A stretch of DNA of 64,000 nucleotides from Agapetus fuscipes (GCA_951799405.1 OX637353.1:6758001-6822000), one strand, 5' to 3'. Numbered from the stretch's first letter, positions 33,301 to 43,973 are shown. Notes: a model not told the origin generated them from the letters alone. Numbers and translations: made by a program.

Positions 33301-36300
33301 TAATACAATTTGTTTTTTTATTTTTAATTTTATTTTTTTTGAAAATGAAAGGTTACAAAGTGAATGCCTCATCAATTAATGTCATTTTACCTTGTTCAGT
33401 GGTTGTAGACAATCCCATTTTCTTGCAGTTTTCATACATTTTTCAAAAATGCTATGTTTGAATGTAAACATAAATTTTATTTGGGATACCGCTTCTAGAT
33501 TGTTCATAATTGGGATGCTGGCAGTTAAGCTTAGTGTAGTAATCAAATTGCATGTTACATCAAGTATATTTGTTTATGATATTATACGTATAAAGATGGG
33601 ACATCTGAAAAGCAACAGAAGCATTTACTACTCGTATGTAGATGAATTCAAGTTTTAAATTGTACCTGACGTCATGAGAAGCTCAGCGAAATCTTGTGGT
33701 TCTATTCCGTCTTCTTCGTGCTTGCGGAACTGGATACCTGAGTTTTGTAAGAGATCTATGGAATCTTGGGCGTACATGTCCTCGCTGGAAATATTCATTA
33801 AAAACAAGTTCAAGAAAAATATATTTATACTAGAACACAAAAAGGATCCCTTTACAGAGTTTAAGGAACACAACAATTCAGTAAATGGATGGTCAAAAAG
33901 CCCAGCATCAGCCAATTTTAAATCACACATTTTTATGCCACTCCTTGTCAGTTTATGCTTGAAATGGTTTCATGGGCATGTGAAATTATTGTGTCTTCAC
34001 ATTTGTTATCAACATGTTCCTAGCTCTGGTTCTGATTTTTTATGGTGGCTAAGAAAACCCTTTTATGGCTAAAACCTAGGTAACAAGAAAAACATTGAAA
34101 TAACAGACATCATTTTAACAGTGGATTCATTTTTTCTCTCTTTATTTTGTTATGGACAGAACACAAAGTAAATATTTATTCAAATTAAAATACACATAAC
34201 TTTCTATAAGATATTTTTGATTGTGTGAACATAGCATTTTCTGTGAAAAAGGGGGAAAATCATCTTCGTTGATATCCAAAATAATATAAAGAATTGTGGC
34301 AAATCAACTAACGAGCTACCTACAAGCTGAGGGACTGTTTGCCAAGAAGCAGATGGCTTATAGACGACACCATTCAACAGAAACTGGACTTGAGCTAATA
34401 CTATCTGACCTTACTATGGAAATTGAACAAGGAAAACATGCCATTCTCACTTTGCTCGATATGAGCGCGTTCGACACGGTTGACCACGATATCCTGACAA
34501 AGAGATTGGAAAGATCATACGGAATCACTCACGCTCTACTGTGGTTCTCCGACTACCTCAAAAATCGGAGCCAAGCTGTTCAAATTCAAAGTGATATGTC
34601 AAATTTCGTTCAGCTTACTACTGGTGTACCACAGGGATTAGTGTTAGGACCCTTACTGTTCATCCTCTATACAAAAGAGTTGGAGCAAATAGTTGAGAGC
34701 AGGAACCTGGAAATACATTGTTATGCTGATGATTGTCAGATCTACACCAGCTACAAACCTGATCAGGCTGATGAAACCGAAGCAAGACTGGCGAATTGCG
34801 TTGATGAAATTTTCAGTTGGATGTCTAGAAATCGACTCATTTTGAATCCTAATAAAACAGAAGTTCTCAGAATGACTACTGCGAGAAGAATAAACTCAGT
34901 CAGTCGCACTCCCATTAGTTTCTGCGAAAGCGACATTCATCCTTCAATGAGTGTGAGGCTGCTTGGAGTCGAGATAGACCGCTGTTTGAGTTTCGAAAAT
35001 CACATCAGAAAAACCGTGAGAGCAGGATTTTTTGGATTGCGGCAGCTGTACTCCATCAAGAAATGTCTTCCCATTGAGGCAATTAAATCCCTAGTGAATG
35101 CTTTCGTTATCAGCAGACTGGACTATTGCAACTCGATTTTTGCCTCTCAGCCGATGAAGCAACTCAAGAGGCTGCAGTCGGTGCAGAACTCGGCAGCACG
35201 GCTGATTTTCCGAGAGTCTAAATTCTGCCATATAACACCCCTTCTCCAGGAACTGCACTGGCTCAGGATCAATGAGAGAATTCAGTACAAGCTCTGCACA
35301 CTCACCTACAAGACATTGCAGGGAATGGCGCCGCTTTACCTTCTTGACAGGGTTGGAAGGAAGGAGATTTCAACTCGCGGACGCACACTTAGATCCCGAG
35401 ACGTTAACGCGAGTCTGCTCCAGGTCCCAGGCAGAGCCACAAGGACGGTGTTCGGTGACCGAGCTTTTTGTGTCGCAGCTCCAATGGCTTGGAATGCACT
35501 CCCAGTGACCCTCAGGGAGCAACACAGTGAGGAACGGTGTAAAAAGCAATTGAAAACTTTTTTGTTTGGACAATTCTACAAAGCGCCTTTGAAGTGATGT
35601 TAGTTACGAAATGGCGCTATAAAAGTGTGGAACATTACATTACAAGCGGAGAACCATAGAACGACTCAAAATCTTTATTTTAGTTTTAATGTTTAGACCT
35701 TTGTATTTTAGAAAGTCTTCTACATTCATCCATCAATGAGCTGAAGTGGTACAAGTTCTCTCACTGAACTATCAACTGAGCTCTGTTCCTGAAAAACTAG
35801 CACCTAGAAGCCGATTATCATCCAATTGATAAAACAAATTATTTTTGTGTACAAGAAGGTACAGCTTTGAGAAAATGACACAGCCCATACACAGAAACAT
35901 AGATCCTAAGCTGACCAGAAAACGTCTTTCAGTGTTACTAAGGATCTCAAAGATGGAGAGAGAGAGATCTCTCTCCATATCTCCAGAGAGATATGGAGAG
36001 AGATGGAGAGAGATGGTAGAGTAATTATCAATTTCAGTCATAAGAAACAAAATGCAATTACTTACTGCAGGTTAAATTTAAAGTTGAACTGCCACGTGGT
36101 GTACCCAGGAGGAGTTTTCCCGTTTTCATCCATAAAGGTCAGGCCCAGCTGGATGATCCGGAGAAGGTCCACGTTACATCTGAAACACATAAGAAAACGG
36201 TGAAGTATGGCTGACATGTCATCCCTTTTTTGACCAACAACGTTAAATACCTGTGAGTAATGAGGTGATTTTTCTGCTTCAAGATCTTGCTTTTTCGCAG

Positions 36301-39300
36301 AGCTGAAGTGCCGGTGTCAAGGATCGTAAATTATTACTTTCCATTTCTATCCCAGAATAAAAATAAAAAAAATAGAATCAATCCGGTTACTAATTATATA
36401 ATAAACAAGTCTACAATGAAAAACTAAATTGATAGACACTTAGCAGATGTGTGAATAAAAAAAAGATCCAAGTTGATAGTTTCAAATAGACATTTCGCCG
36501 TTTAATAATAAAGAGCAATAACTCAAAAAACAAGAATGTTGGGAAATCACGTTTAAAGTTCAAACACCCAGTACAACTTGTATGGGATGAAAAAGGCGGC
36601 CGATGTTTTATCTCGGTCATATTCGTCCAAATTGAACGGCTGTCGCATTCTACCTATTCTTCTCGCATTGTTCTTGCGTTTTATTACAAAATCTCGATTT
36701 TCCCAATTTTCGAGTTATTTCTCTTTATTATTAAGCGTGCGATTTGTTATTTGAATTTTCTGAAGAACTGACGATTCATTTATTTGCCACAGAAAGCATT
36801 CTTGGATTGACTGGAGTCACAAAATAGCATTAATAAAAAAAGTCATCATTATCAACAATAATCGTACATACACAAGACTTACATCATTCAAATAATACAG
36901 TCAGTACAAGAATGATCAAAAAATAGTCACTGCAACAGAATGCCACTTTTTTGTATCAAACAAACATCCACAAATAGAACACTATAAGTAAAACATCCTG
37001 AAAATACATTTCTAAGCGTAGCATTGATACATCTAAAAACTGACAATGACAAGAAAAATAGAACCTATAAAAACAACAAAGCTTTGTTGAATATTTTGAT
37101 GACATTTGATGGCATTGTATGTTTGATTATACCTTAAAAGTTGGTACTGATAATCCGCCGTAGATCGGAATTCACCGATTGGCCTTGCAACAACTCCTGG
37201 GAACTCCGTATCCATGGCAACCCAATGATACTGTTTCACTATCTGAAATTCAAATACAACATTCCATTATTCTTTTTTTTTTGAAAAAGCGTCATTTTTT
37301 CTTTTTTTCCCTATAAATCGAAAGGCGACCACTAAGGCAGGTCAATTTTGTTCACAACTTTTTTAGACTATGCACAATACAGAGCTTTTGGATCTTGCTT
37401 TAGAAGAGCTTTGTACTTCCATTATCATCCAAAAGAAGTTCCTTGTTGAGCTATTTGCCGTCTGCCATGCTCTTCAGCTGCCAACAGGAGAAGACATCCA
37501 TGGGCGGCATAACATCTTGTTCGTAAGCATCCTCTTGTTCATCTCCCCAATATTTACCTTATGAGAATGCTAACTAGCACATTGTGATGTTTAAACAATC
37601 AGTACACACTAGGGAATGCAATCTTGCAGCAAAATCACAATCTCGGTGTTTGCACGATTATGTAAATCTAATCTTCCGAGATCTTGGTATTTGCAAGATC
37701 TCGCATTTAGTGACCACATGGTTATGTTTTTTTGCTAAAAATTGGCATTTTTTTTTAGGTTGATGAATAAAGTATACTAGAAAAACTTTTATTGTGAATT
37801 TCTTTTCTTAGAATCAGAAATACAAGCTAATCAGAATCATTGATATCATCATTTGATAACTATATCAAATGACTATCATTTGATATAGTTATCAGTTAAC
37901 TCATGGCACAGGTTAAAAAAAACTCCTCAAGAGGCATAGAGTGTCCATCGTGGCATCAGATAATCTGCTTCTTACGTGATACACTAAGTAGCCTGCTGAA
38001 GGAAATGCCCTCTCTGATTCCACGCTCATCGGCACTATTGTCACCAGACTATCATAGGCATACTGTAAATATCTTCCTCTTGATCTGCCATATTTGCCAT
38101 TTCAAAGAGGTGATATCTGCCATTCAAAGAGGTGATAATGGAAAAATAATAACCTCCGGCAGGGAAATCCCAGTGCCCACACCCTAGCCCGCATTTCATT
38201 CGCCGCTATCCACGCACGGGATTGGCCGGCCAGACGTCCCCCGTCGTCACTCGCGCCCTTATAGCACACGTGGCACGCTGTCACTTGATCTCGCAAATCT
38301 TATCGGCTGATAAGTTGAATACAAATGTAAACAATAAAGTTTCTTACCTGTCTTATGGTTCTAAATTCATCTTCCATGTTGTGTTTCCAGACATCTTTTA
38401 TTCCACACTCTTCGTTTGATGGTATACCCACTCCACTTACAGATGGCATGGTCTACAGGTAGAAAAAACATCCGTACAATGTTAGATACAATTGTTTCAA
38501 GTTTAAGAAACATGGCAAAATGCAACTAAGCTACACATATAGTGTAGCTCCTAGCCGCGCTCTTCCCAAAGGTATCACACTTCAGTTGGTGGGGGTTTCC
38601 CACCTCCCGAGAGGGCTGGTACTCATTTCTTGTGGAGGCTGAGTTAACCTTGACAGTATTTTATTTTGAGTGTGAAATAAGCATTAAAACGGGTAATCGT
38701 TTCTGACACCCTCGGTGTAACGACCTTCTATTTATGAGTCCGAAGTATTACCACTAGACTGTGAACCGGTGATAATATCAGAAAACAGCAGTTATGAAAA
38801 AAGCAACAGATTCATCATCATTATCAGCAATAAAGTATTGGCAAACAAATTCTTCAATGACTGAACGGAGAAATAGTAGCTTGTCGAGCCTTGGTCCAAA
38901 ATTTAAAGATGTCTGCTTGAGACAGAACAAGATGAAGACATGTTTTCAAGACAGCTAGAGCACTTCAAGGAATATAACACCAATGACCAATATTGTGACA
39001 GAAACTGACATGAAATATTTTATCTTTCAATATAAATATAAGCTGCAATAGATACATTTTAACTGCAGCAATAAATATATTAACACTTCATTACAGATAA
39101 ACAATGCTATCCATTTGGTACTTTGAAAATACAAGCTGAAAACAAAGGTAAAAAAACCTAACCTAAAAATCAAGTTTCACTGTTTGAATCAATAAATACA
39201 CCGTTTAAGCGCTTTCAAACGATTTTAATACATAAATACAAACAGAAGAAACGGCCATGAAGCTAAATTATGGATAAATTCGTAATTATTCTATAATTTT

Positions 39301-39506
39301 CTGCTACAATAATGTAAAACAAGGTAGGCAGGTTTGCAACTCACTTGTCTTTGCGGTTCAAAGCCTGCGTTTTCTTGAGAGTCGATGCCAGCACTCCACT
39401 TAGTGCTCGGGGATCCAGCCAAGGAGCCCCTAAGCGCCCCGATGTCACCGAGAGACACCGTGTCTTTTTGCTGAAAGTGATCGATGTCGAAGTCCTTTAT
39501 CTTCAT
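30382..39506 (-). CDS. CNOT7: CCR4-NOT deadenylase subunit CNOT7/CAF1 (Pop2)
   Basis: Core coding exons on the minus strand: 38,449-38,348, 37,242-37,133, 36,179-36,066, 33,784-33,666, 32,749-32,592, 31,707-31,567 and 30,498-30,382. All are GT-AG and phases join, giving 861 nt (286 aa). The protein is the DEDD-family 3'-5' exoribonuclease that shortens mRNA poly(A) tails in the cytoplasmic CCR4-NOT complex. The motifs are AMDTEFPG (D45, E47), HSGYDFGYL (D166) and AGSDSLLTG (D235), with a conserved VGPQHQ before the last, so all four metal-binding acids are present. A further exon (39,522-39,345) carries an ATG at 39,506 and 54 codons. It splices in frame to ACC ATG, giving a possible 341-aa form. 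The C-terminus is short and serine/asparagine-rich, with a degenerate GHLYGLG lead. CNOT7 and CNOT8 are vertebrate paralogues, so the symbol follows the family. Confidence 0.93.
30607..30894. mobile_element. MITE with poly(C) tracts in the last CNOT7 intron
   Basis: The ends GGGGCTGTGCATAAATTACG and CGTAATATATGGACAGCCCC are inverted repeats of about 26 bp, flanked by ATA on both sides. Three long C runs (about 30,648-30,667, 30,702-30,714 and 30,852-30,861) stand inside. TIRs of the type GGGGCTGTCCATAAATTACG are widespread in animal genomes. Superfamily not certain. Confidence 0.7.
31935..32135 (+). mobile_element. SINE-B, damaged head
   Basis: Has GGTTCGTAGCCCGGGCGGAG in place of the full tRNA head (the middle is deleted), then the SINE-B body with ACCTTTACCAAAGGTTCATC and GCAACTGGGTCTTGCATGAG. 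It ends AGAGGGCTCTTGAGATGTTA. Antisense to CNOT7, in an intron. Confidence 0.75.
32765..33008 (-). mobile_element. LINE 3'-region remnant
   Basis: GC-richer block beginning with ATCATCATCATC and containing GCCTTGGCTGAATCCAGGAG, GTCGACGCTGTGCATCCATC and CTGATTATGTGACCAGGCGA. This resembles decayed LINE C-terminal coding sequence in the minus direction (NAMDAQRRRGSICDASEE). Family not assigned. It lies in a CNOT7 intron. Confidence 0.45.
33015..33303. mobile_element. MITE enclosing a Rep-A copy
   Basis: 28-bp inverted ends beginning TTAGGTTACAGGGCGAGTAA (33,015-33,042 and 33,276-33,303) with one mismatch. Nearly all of the interior, about 33,050-33,256, is a reversed Rep-A copy. No target duplication could be settled. 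Confidence 0.75.
33050..33256 (-). repeat. Rep-A dispersed repeat inside a MITE
   Basis: CTAAGCTGCAAAGATATGTA, GCATTCCCACAAGCAGACAT and CCTGAAGCAGGGGTGACATT. The terminal TATGGGTGGTCAGCC segment is missing. Confidence 0.85.
34290..35640 (+). mobile_element. 5'-truncated L2/CR1-like LINE in a CNOT7 intron
   Basis: The open frame 34,296-35,597 (433 codons, no natural start) encodes most of a reverse transcriptase and the C-terminal domain. It has AILTLLDMSAFDTVDHDIL, TTGVPQGLVLGPLLFILY and CYADDCQIY (catalytic YADD, 34,722-34,733), then LDYCNSIFASQ, NSAARLIFRESKFCHITPLL and GRTLRSRDV. One alanine of the usual SAAFDTVDH motif is missing. The 3' end is GTGGAACATTACATTACA, a CATTA-type tail. The frame is still open over 1.3 kb, so the insertion is recent, and it is antisense to CNOT7. 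Confidence 0.88.
35943..36016. repeat. GA-rich repeat with hairpin potential
   Basis: GGAGAGAGAGAGATCTCTCTCC is a near-perfect palindrome, followed by repeated ATATGGAGAGAGATGGAGAG units, next to a CNOT7 exon boundary. Confidence 0.6.
36180..37132. other. CNOT7 intron, no repeat recognised
   Basis: Between exons ending 37,133 and beginning 36,179. AT-rich. A near-duplicate of TCAATTTTCGAGTTATTTCT-type sequence is mirrored around 36,480-36,730, but no family is recognised. Confidence 0.35.
37854..37894. repeat. Perfect 19-bp palindrome with 3-bp spacer
   Basis: TGATAACTATATCAAATGA (37,854-37,872), spacer CTA, then its exact reverse complement (37,876-37,894). Lies in a CNOT7 intron. May be the ends of a deleted foldback element. 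Confidence 0.75.
38520..38775 (-). mobile_element. Chimeric SINE: SINE-A body with SINE-B-type head
   Basis: The 3' part is SINE-A (GCAACTAAGCTACACATATA on the plus strand, then TTTCCCACCTCCCGAGAGGG and GAGGCTGAGTTAACC). The SINE-A motif TTTCTGACACCCTCGGTG runs directly into CTATTTATGAGTCCGAAGTA and ACCGGT, the reverse of a SINE-B-like head (CTAGTGGTAATACTTCGGAC). Confidence 0.65.
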
Positions 39507-39522
39507 TGGTTAGATTGCACGA
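39345..39522 (-). other. CNOT7: Upstream CNOT7 exon with in-frame ATG
   Basis: Bounded by TTTTCAG on the acceptor side and CAA|GTGAGT on the donor side. It is markedly GC-richer than the neighbouring introns. The ATG at 39,506 has an in-frame TAA three codons earlier. The 54 codons (MKIKDFDIDHFQQKD...) join in phase 0 to the next exon. Confidence 0.6.
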
Positions 39523-39759
39523 CTGAAAAGTGAAGACAGAAATACAATATTTGAAAACTAAACCATCCAAATCCAAGCTTATATTTAGACAAAAAGCCTA
39601 AATACATTACAAACATAATCAATTGCATCAGAAATACAAAATAACACATCATCCAAAAGTATTTGTTGTAAGAAAGGTGTTTACGGCGGAAACGTCAAGT
39701 GGTTTTTACAATTTCCTGTAGGAAGTTGACACAAAGGTTAGATGGAAATAGTCTATTAT

Positions 39760-39985
39760 TATATTAAAATGCACGCACTCATGTTATGTTTAACGCCGAC
39801 ATCGAATTAAATGCGTTATCAAGAAGATTACACTCGCACAATATAAACAAGACGTTGGGTACTCGTCGCCATCTTGGCTCAGCAAATGACATTCGCCGCG
39901 TCCGCGCATTGGCGCATTGCGATACCGGAAATGGGATATTGGCATCTAGCGAAGCGTACGTGAAACTTTGTTTCCCATAACATGA
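39760..39985 (-). promoter_or_regulatory. Probable CNOT7 promoter and first non-coding exon
   Basis: CpG-rich island in an AT-rich setting, upstream of the CNOT7 exons. On the minus strand it contains TTTCCGGTATCGC (ETS-like core) and GCCAAGATGGCGACGAG (YY1-type, common near transcription starts). No TATA box at a convincing distance. The start site and donor are not fixed. Confidence 0.45.
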
Positions 39986-40767
39986 GAACACACAACTGCA
40001 AATTATTTGCAGTCAAAATGATTACTTTTTAAAAATAAAATACGATTTTATTATTAAAACGGGCACAAAAGTACTACTTTAATTCGTAAAAAATAATAAA
40101 AAATACTTTTGTATAAACTTTAAAGCAAAAATTACCAAAATATATACAAATAAATAGACACTTGATTGATTCTTTCGGAAAAGCGGAAACAATTTTTTTT
40201 TTGAGCGGGATTCAAATACATTACCCTTTTATTTACATTATGACATTACCCAATTTTTAGATACGAAAATAAAACAGTTACTTCTTTTAAGAGAAGATTT
40301 TACCTGCTAATTTTGAAATTTTTTTATCTTGACAGGCATTCTTCCAAGAATGTTAGAGTACAAAAGATATCAAAAGACAGAGAGTACCTACCAAATATCG
40401 ATGTTATCAAATGTTACAATAGTATTTCACATTTTTTTAATAAAAAAAAAAATACATACATGCCGACTTCATAAAAACGAAATTCATTTATTGATTTATT
40501 ACTTTACATTTAACATCAACTCAGTTTTATGTATGATTATCAAGGAATGTTTTACAAGTATTTCGATAAACAAATAATAAATCTATTCTTCAATCCTTCA
40601 AGTGACGTCACGATATAATTTTACATTGCCTATAAATGTGTGATTTTATATAAAAAAAAATCAAACTTATCAATCTATTGAGAGAGTAAGTAATGTTGTT
40701 TTTTTGTGCTATTCGCTGAACTGGGTATCGCTTTTGTTTTTTCCTTTAATCTACAAGTATTTTTATA
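39986..40767. other. AT-rich intergenic stretch, no gene recognised
   Basis: Low-complexity A/T sequence without domain-bearing frames. Confidence 0.4.
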
Positions 40768-40876
40768 AGGAATCCTGTGCGGGAGACTCCCCAGATTCCA
40801 AGAAATCTAGAGGTTTGTGACACTTGTCGGAGTGCCGCAGAGGTGTAGGCGTTGGTAAGCTAGCGGTTGATGTCCG
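40768..40876 (-). mobile_element. LINE or SINE-B 3' end
   Basis: Reverse of the shared 3' end CTCCCGCACAGGATTCCTTA, with GTGCCGCAGAGGTGTAGG. It matches the ends at 10,118 and 60,108. It stops at a MITE. Confidence 0.6.
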
Positions 40877-40878
40877 GT

Positions 40879-41068
40879 ACCCGTAGTACGAGTTTTTTCA
40901 CATTACTCGAAGTATTGAGAATTCGAGAAAAATGTGTGTGAACTTGAAAAGCATCTCTGGCGAAACTAGTTTCGAAACTTTTTTTGACAGAGGTGCTTTT
41001 CAAGTTCACATCCATTTTTCTCGAATTCTCAATACTTCGAGTATTGTGAAAAAAACTCGTACTACGGG
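40879..41068. mobile_element. Foldback MITE, mariner-like (TA target)
   Basis: Inverted arms of about 80 bp begin CCCGTAGTACGAGTTTTTT and include CTCGAAGTATTGAGAATTCG. TA dinucleotides at 40,877-40,878 and 41,069-41,070 fit a TA target duplication. The element is almost entirely hairpin. Its arms also carry GAAAAGCA(C/T)CTCTG symmetrically. Confidence 0.75.
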
Positions 41069-41099
41069 TACTGATCCTTTATAGTAGGGGTGTAGGATT

Positions 41100-41885
41100 G
41101 GTTTGTGTGTTACTTACTGCCTAATATTAATCAACCATTAATTTTAGCTTCTCTTGATAAATACACATTGAAATGTGAATGTAGTCATTCAGAAAGGGAA
41201 TTTAAAATAATATATATATCAGCACGTCCTGTTATAATTTTCCTACTTATTATAGTTTGTTTTACAATGGATTCGTGCTGTGCCCTGCGTAACATCTGCC
41301 GCAAAACGTCATTTCGGCGTCTCCCATCTTGTCTCTGCCAACACTCCTGTGCGCCTCACTACACGACATGTTTTCCCGCTTACAGTTTCAATTTCCCGAG
41401 CGCTTGACTTTTCTTGCGATCCACCGCTGCATACTTCAGTCAGTCCACCGCTATCACCAGCGGCGAGCGGACGTCTGTCGCGTCCGCTACTGACTGAATT
41501 TTGCCGTGACGCGAAAATCGTAAAAACTAAATTGCAAATTCGCGTAATATATCAACCAAGAAAAAAAACATCTCAATTTCCATGTGTTCTTAATTTTTTT
41601 CGTAACACCTAAGTTTGCCAAATTGTTTACTCGTATGTGTGCGCGTATTATTTTAGTTTAGATATTTTCTTACGTAAAGTTTTCCTCTTTGTATTTTGGT
41701 ACATGTTTGATATGAAACTTTTGAGAATGACTTAACACAAAACGAGTAGATAAAAAAATATATTTTGATTCAAGATCCTTCCCAACATCAAAAATATAGG
41801 TAAGTTTCTTTTAATTTTTTTTTCATAATAAGTTGCACATTGGTGCTACCTCTTATCATGAGTTATCCCTGAAGCAGTCGCAAAA
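41100..41885. other. No gene recognised; CpG-rich patch at 41,270-41,530
   Basis: The patch has many CG dinucleotides and the inverted pair TCAGTCAGT (41,436) and ACTGACTGA (41,490). It might be a promoter or a decayed repeat. No exon-like frame could be defended. Confidence 0.3.
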
Positions 41886-42109
41886 CGTCCCCCCAGTGCT
41901 TCTTTGGCTTATCCACCATTTTATTCAAAGAAGACAATCTGAGCTAGGAAAACAAACATAAAATACTATAACGTAGGAGTTGTTTTTAGTAATTTTACAA
42001 TCAATTTCCAGTATTCATAAAACAGATTAGTCCAGTACTTAAATATACTTACATTGCTCATCTAAAATTACCTCTAATAGACATAAGACAAACAAGCACT
42101 AGGGAGACG
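41886..42109. mobile_element. MITE family D, copy 1
   Basis: Left end CGTCCCCCCAGTGCTTCTTT and right end CAAGCACTAGGGAGACG are inverted repeats. The body has ACAATCTGAGCTAGGAAAAC, CAATTTCCAGTATTCATAAA and ACATTGCTCATCTAAAATTA. Other copies lie at 42,686-44,092, 56,123-56,362 and 61,712-61,970. Confidence 0.75.
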
Positions 42110-42111
42110 AT

Positions 42112-42370
42112 GAGGCGAGAAGAATCTTTATATTTTCACAGGTAAAGAGGCAAGCCTTACCTTAACCTCGTAATTCGTAGTGGCGATTTCCCAGCTCCTG
42201 AGGGAGTAGCACCTCATACCTGGTAAAGGTTAAGTAAACCTTGCTGGTACTATGATAGAGTCTGAAGAAAGTGTGGAAGAGAAATCATGTCTGACATCTA
42301 TGGCGGTATACGAACCCTAGCTCCTTGGCTTTCAAGGCAAGAGGTCTACCAACTGAGCCATAGAAAATTA
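42112..42370 (-). mobile_element. SINE-A, diverged head
   Basis: Reverse of a tRNA-like head (TCTATGGCTCAGTTGGTAGA, GGGTTCGTATACC) with the SINE-A body: CCTTTACCAGGTATGAGGTG, a CCCAGCTCCTGAGGG hairpin and GTAAACCTTGCTGGTA. The 3' tail is missing at the MITE-D border. Confidence 0.7.
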
Positions 42371-42707
42371 AGATAATTTAAATTCCATTGAAAAACAACA
42401 TTGAATAGGTAAAGCTAAATAATTATGTCTCTCAATAATGATGCACCTAGATTTCATGAGTATTTTTATTTGCAGGATTTTTTACCATATTGACGTATAA
42501 GATTACTACCCTGAGTATGTAATGTAATTTTTATTTTACTACAAAGAATTCTTTTTTTTTATGAAATGCTGTGAGTATGCTTTTTCCGAATTTTCATACA
42601 ATTAAAAAAAAACTCAGAAATAAAGTCAAAAGTAAAAGCTAATACTTGGAGAACCGGTAGAAACAATTTATACAAAGTACTCGTACCCCCAGTGCTTGTT
42701 TGGCTTA

Positions 42708-42832
42708 CTTACTTACTTACACTTCTTGTCCACTGCTGGACATAGGCCTCCCCCATATCTCTCCAGGCGTCTCTGTCCTGGGCTCTCTGCATCCAGTCAC
42801 CAGCAACTCTTTTATCTACATATGTTTAATTA
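42708..42832 (-). mobile_element. LINE 3' fragment inserted in MITE-D
   Basis: The minus strand encodes RVAGDWMQRAQDRDAWRDMG and EAYVQQWTRSV, then a GTAA-repeat tail (CTTACTTACTTAC on plus). Flanked by the exact 11-bp direct repeat TGTTTGGCTTA (42,697-42,707 and 42,833-42,843), its target duplication. The same protein end occurs at 44,972-45,160. Confidence 0.85.
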
Positions 42833-42963
42833 TGTTTGGCTTATCTAGCATTAAATTCACTGATGAAATTTCAATAAAATTGTCTTAAGATCATATTTTA
42901 CACAATCTGAGCTAAGAAAAAATCGAACAATGCGATAATGTGTGACATGTTTTAAAAATTTTG

Positions 42964-43973
42964 CAGGCGCGAGCATAGAGTACAGTCAAGTACATTTAAG
43001 AATACATATTTTCTCCCATTCCTTTAAAATAAGTCATTTGAAATTGACTGAAGTGCTAACAATGGCTCGAATGAAACTTAAATTTCGAATTTTAAATCTG
43101 AATATCAAGCTTAATGCCCGCTTTCCACTGCGAGCGGGAAATAGCTGAGCGGGAGCGGGAAATAGCTGAGCGGAGCGTAGTGAAATAGTTTTGGCCTTCC
43201 ATTGCGAAAGAGTTTTAAAAATAATGGTATTTGCCTTCCACAGCCAACGAGCTCGGCGGAGTGAGCTAGGCGGGAAATGAGATGAGTCAGATGAAAGAGT
43301 TGTTTGCCTTCCATCTACAGCTGGCTTACCGGAGCCAACTAGTGTGTGACAGCTCGTTGCAGCCTACGCCCAGATCAAACGTTTTAATTATTAATAAAAG
43401 AGTTTTTTTTTGTTTCGAAACATAAAAAGTAATGTATTATTTTGCTTTAAACATAAAAAGTAGATGTTGGAAATAAAACATACATTTTAATATTTTCAAA
43501 TTAATAAAATAATGTATGATGTGTTCTTGTAAATCATGTATGATGTGTTTTATCGCTGTCACGCAACTGCGCGGGTTGGCGCGGGGGGCACGGGGGAGCG
43601 GAGTCAGTTGAAAACTAGCGGCCGAGACCATGACACAGCGGACCCATTTTTACTCGCTCAGTTCGCTCCGCTCACTCCGCTGTCGGTGGAAGCACTTCTA
43701 TGAAATTTACTGTTGCTAGTCGAGCGGAGTCCGTACGGAGTCCGCTGGAAACTCGCTCAACTCTGCGACCACTTTTGTAACTCTTTGTACTCGCTCAGTC
43801 CGCTCCGCTGACTCGCTGTCGGTGGAAGCACTTCTATGAAATTTACTGTTGCTAGTCGAGCGGAGTCCGTACGGAGTCAGCTCCGCTCGCAGTGGAAAGC
43901 GGGCATTAATCGTGTTTTACCATATATTGCCTACCTATTAGGCGCATGTGCCTGTATGGAATGCACGCCCCTG
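42964..43973. mobile_element. hAT MITE, second copy, interrupted
   Basis: Ends CAGGCGCGAGCATAGAG and ATGCACGCCCCTG match the intact copy at 13,989-14,198 (reversed). The flanks AAATTTTG and ATATTTTG are a near-perfect 8-bp duplication. Its sequence resumes after the 791-bp element. Confidence 0.85.
43115..43905. mobile_element. TTAA-flanked DNA transposon (piggyBac-like, non-autonomous)
   Basis: Perfect 23-bp inverted ends start TGCCCGCTTTCCACTGCGAG. TTAA flanks both sides (43,111-43,114 and 43,906-43,909). The 791-bp body is rich in GAGCGGAGTCC-type motifs and has an internal direct duplication of about 90 bp (43,677-43,750 and 43,810-43,880, both with GGTGGAAGCACTTCTATGAA). No transposase. 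TTAA targets suggest piggyBac, but the terminal bases are not the classic CCC. Confidence 0.8.

Noticed and set aside
41105..41612. Cysteine-rich frames in a CpG patch
   Set aside because: Two overlapping frames compete, with no signal-peptide-plus-spacing pattern of a known small cysteine-rich family and no splice support.
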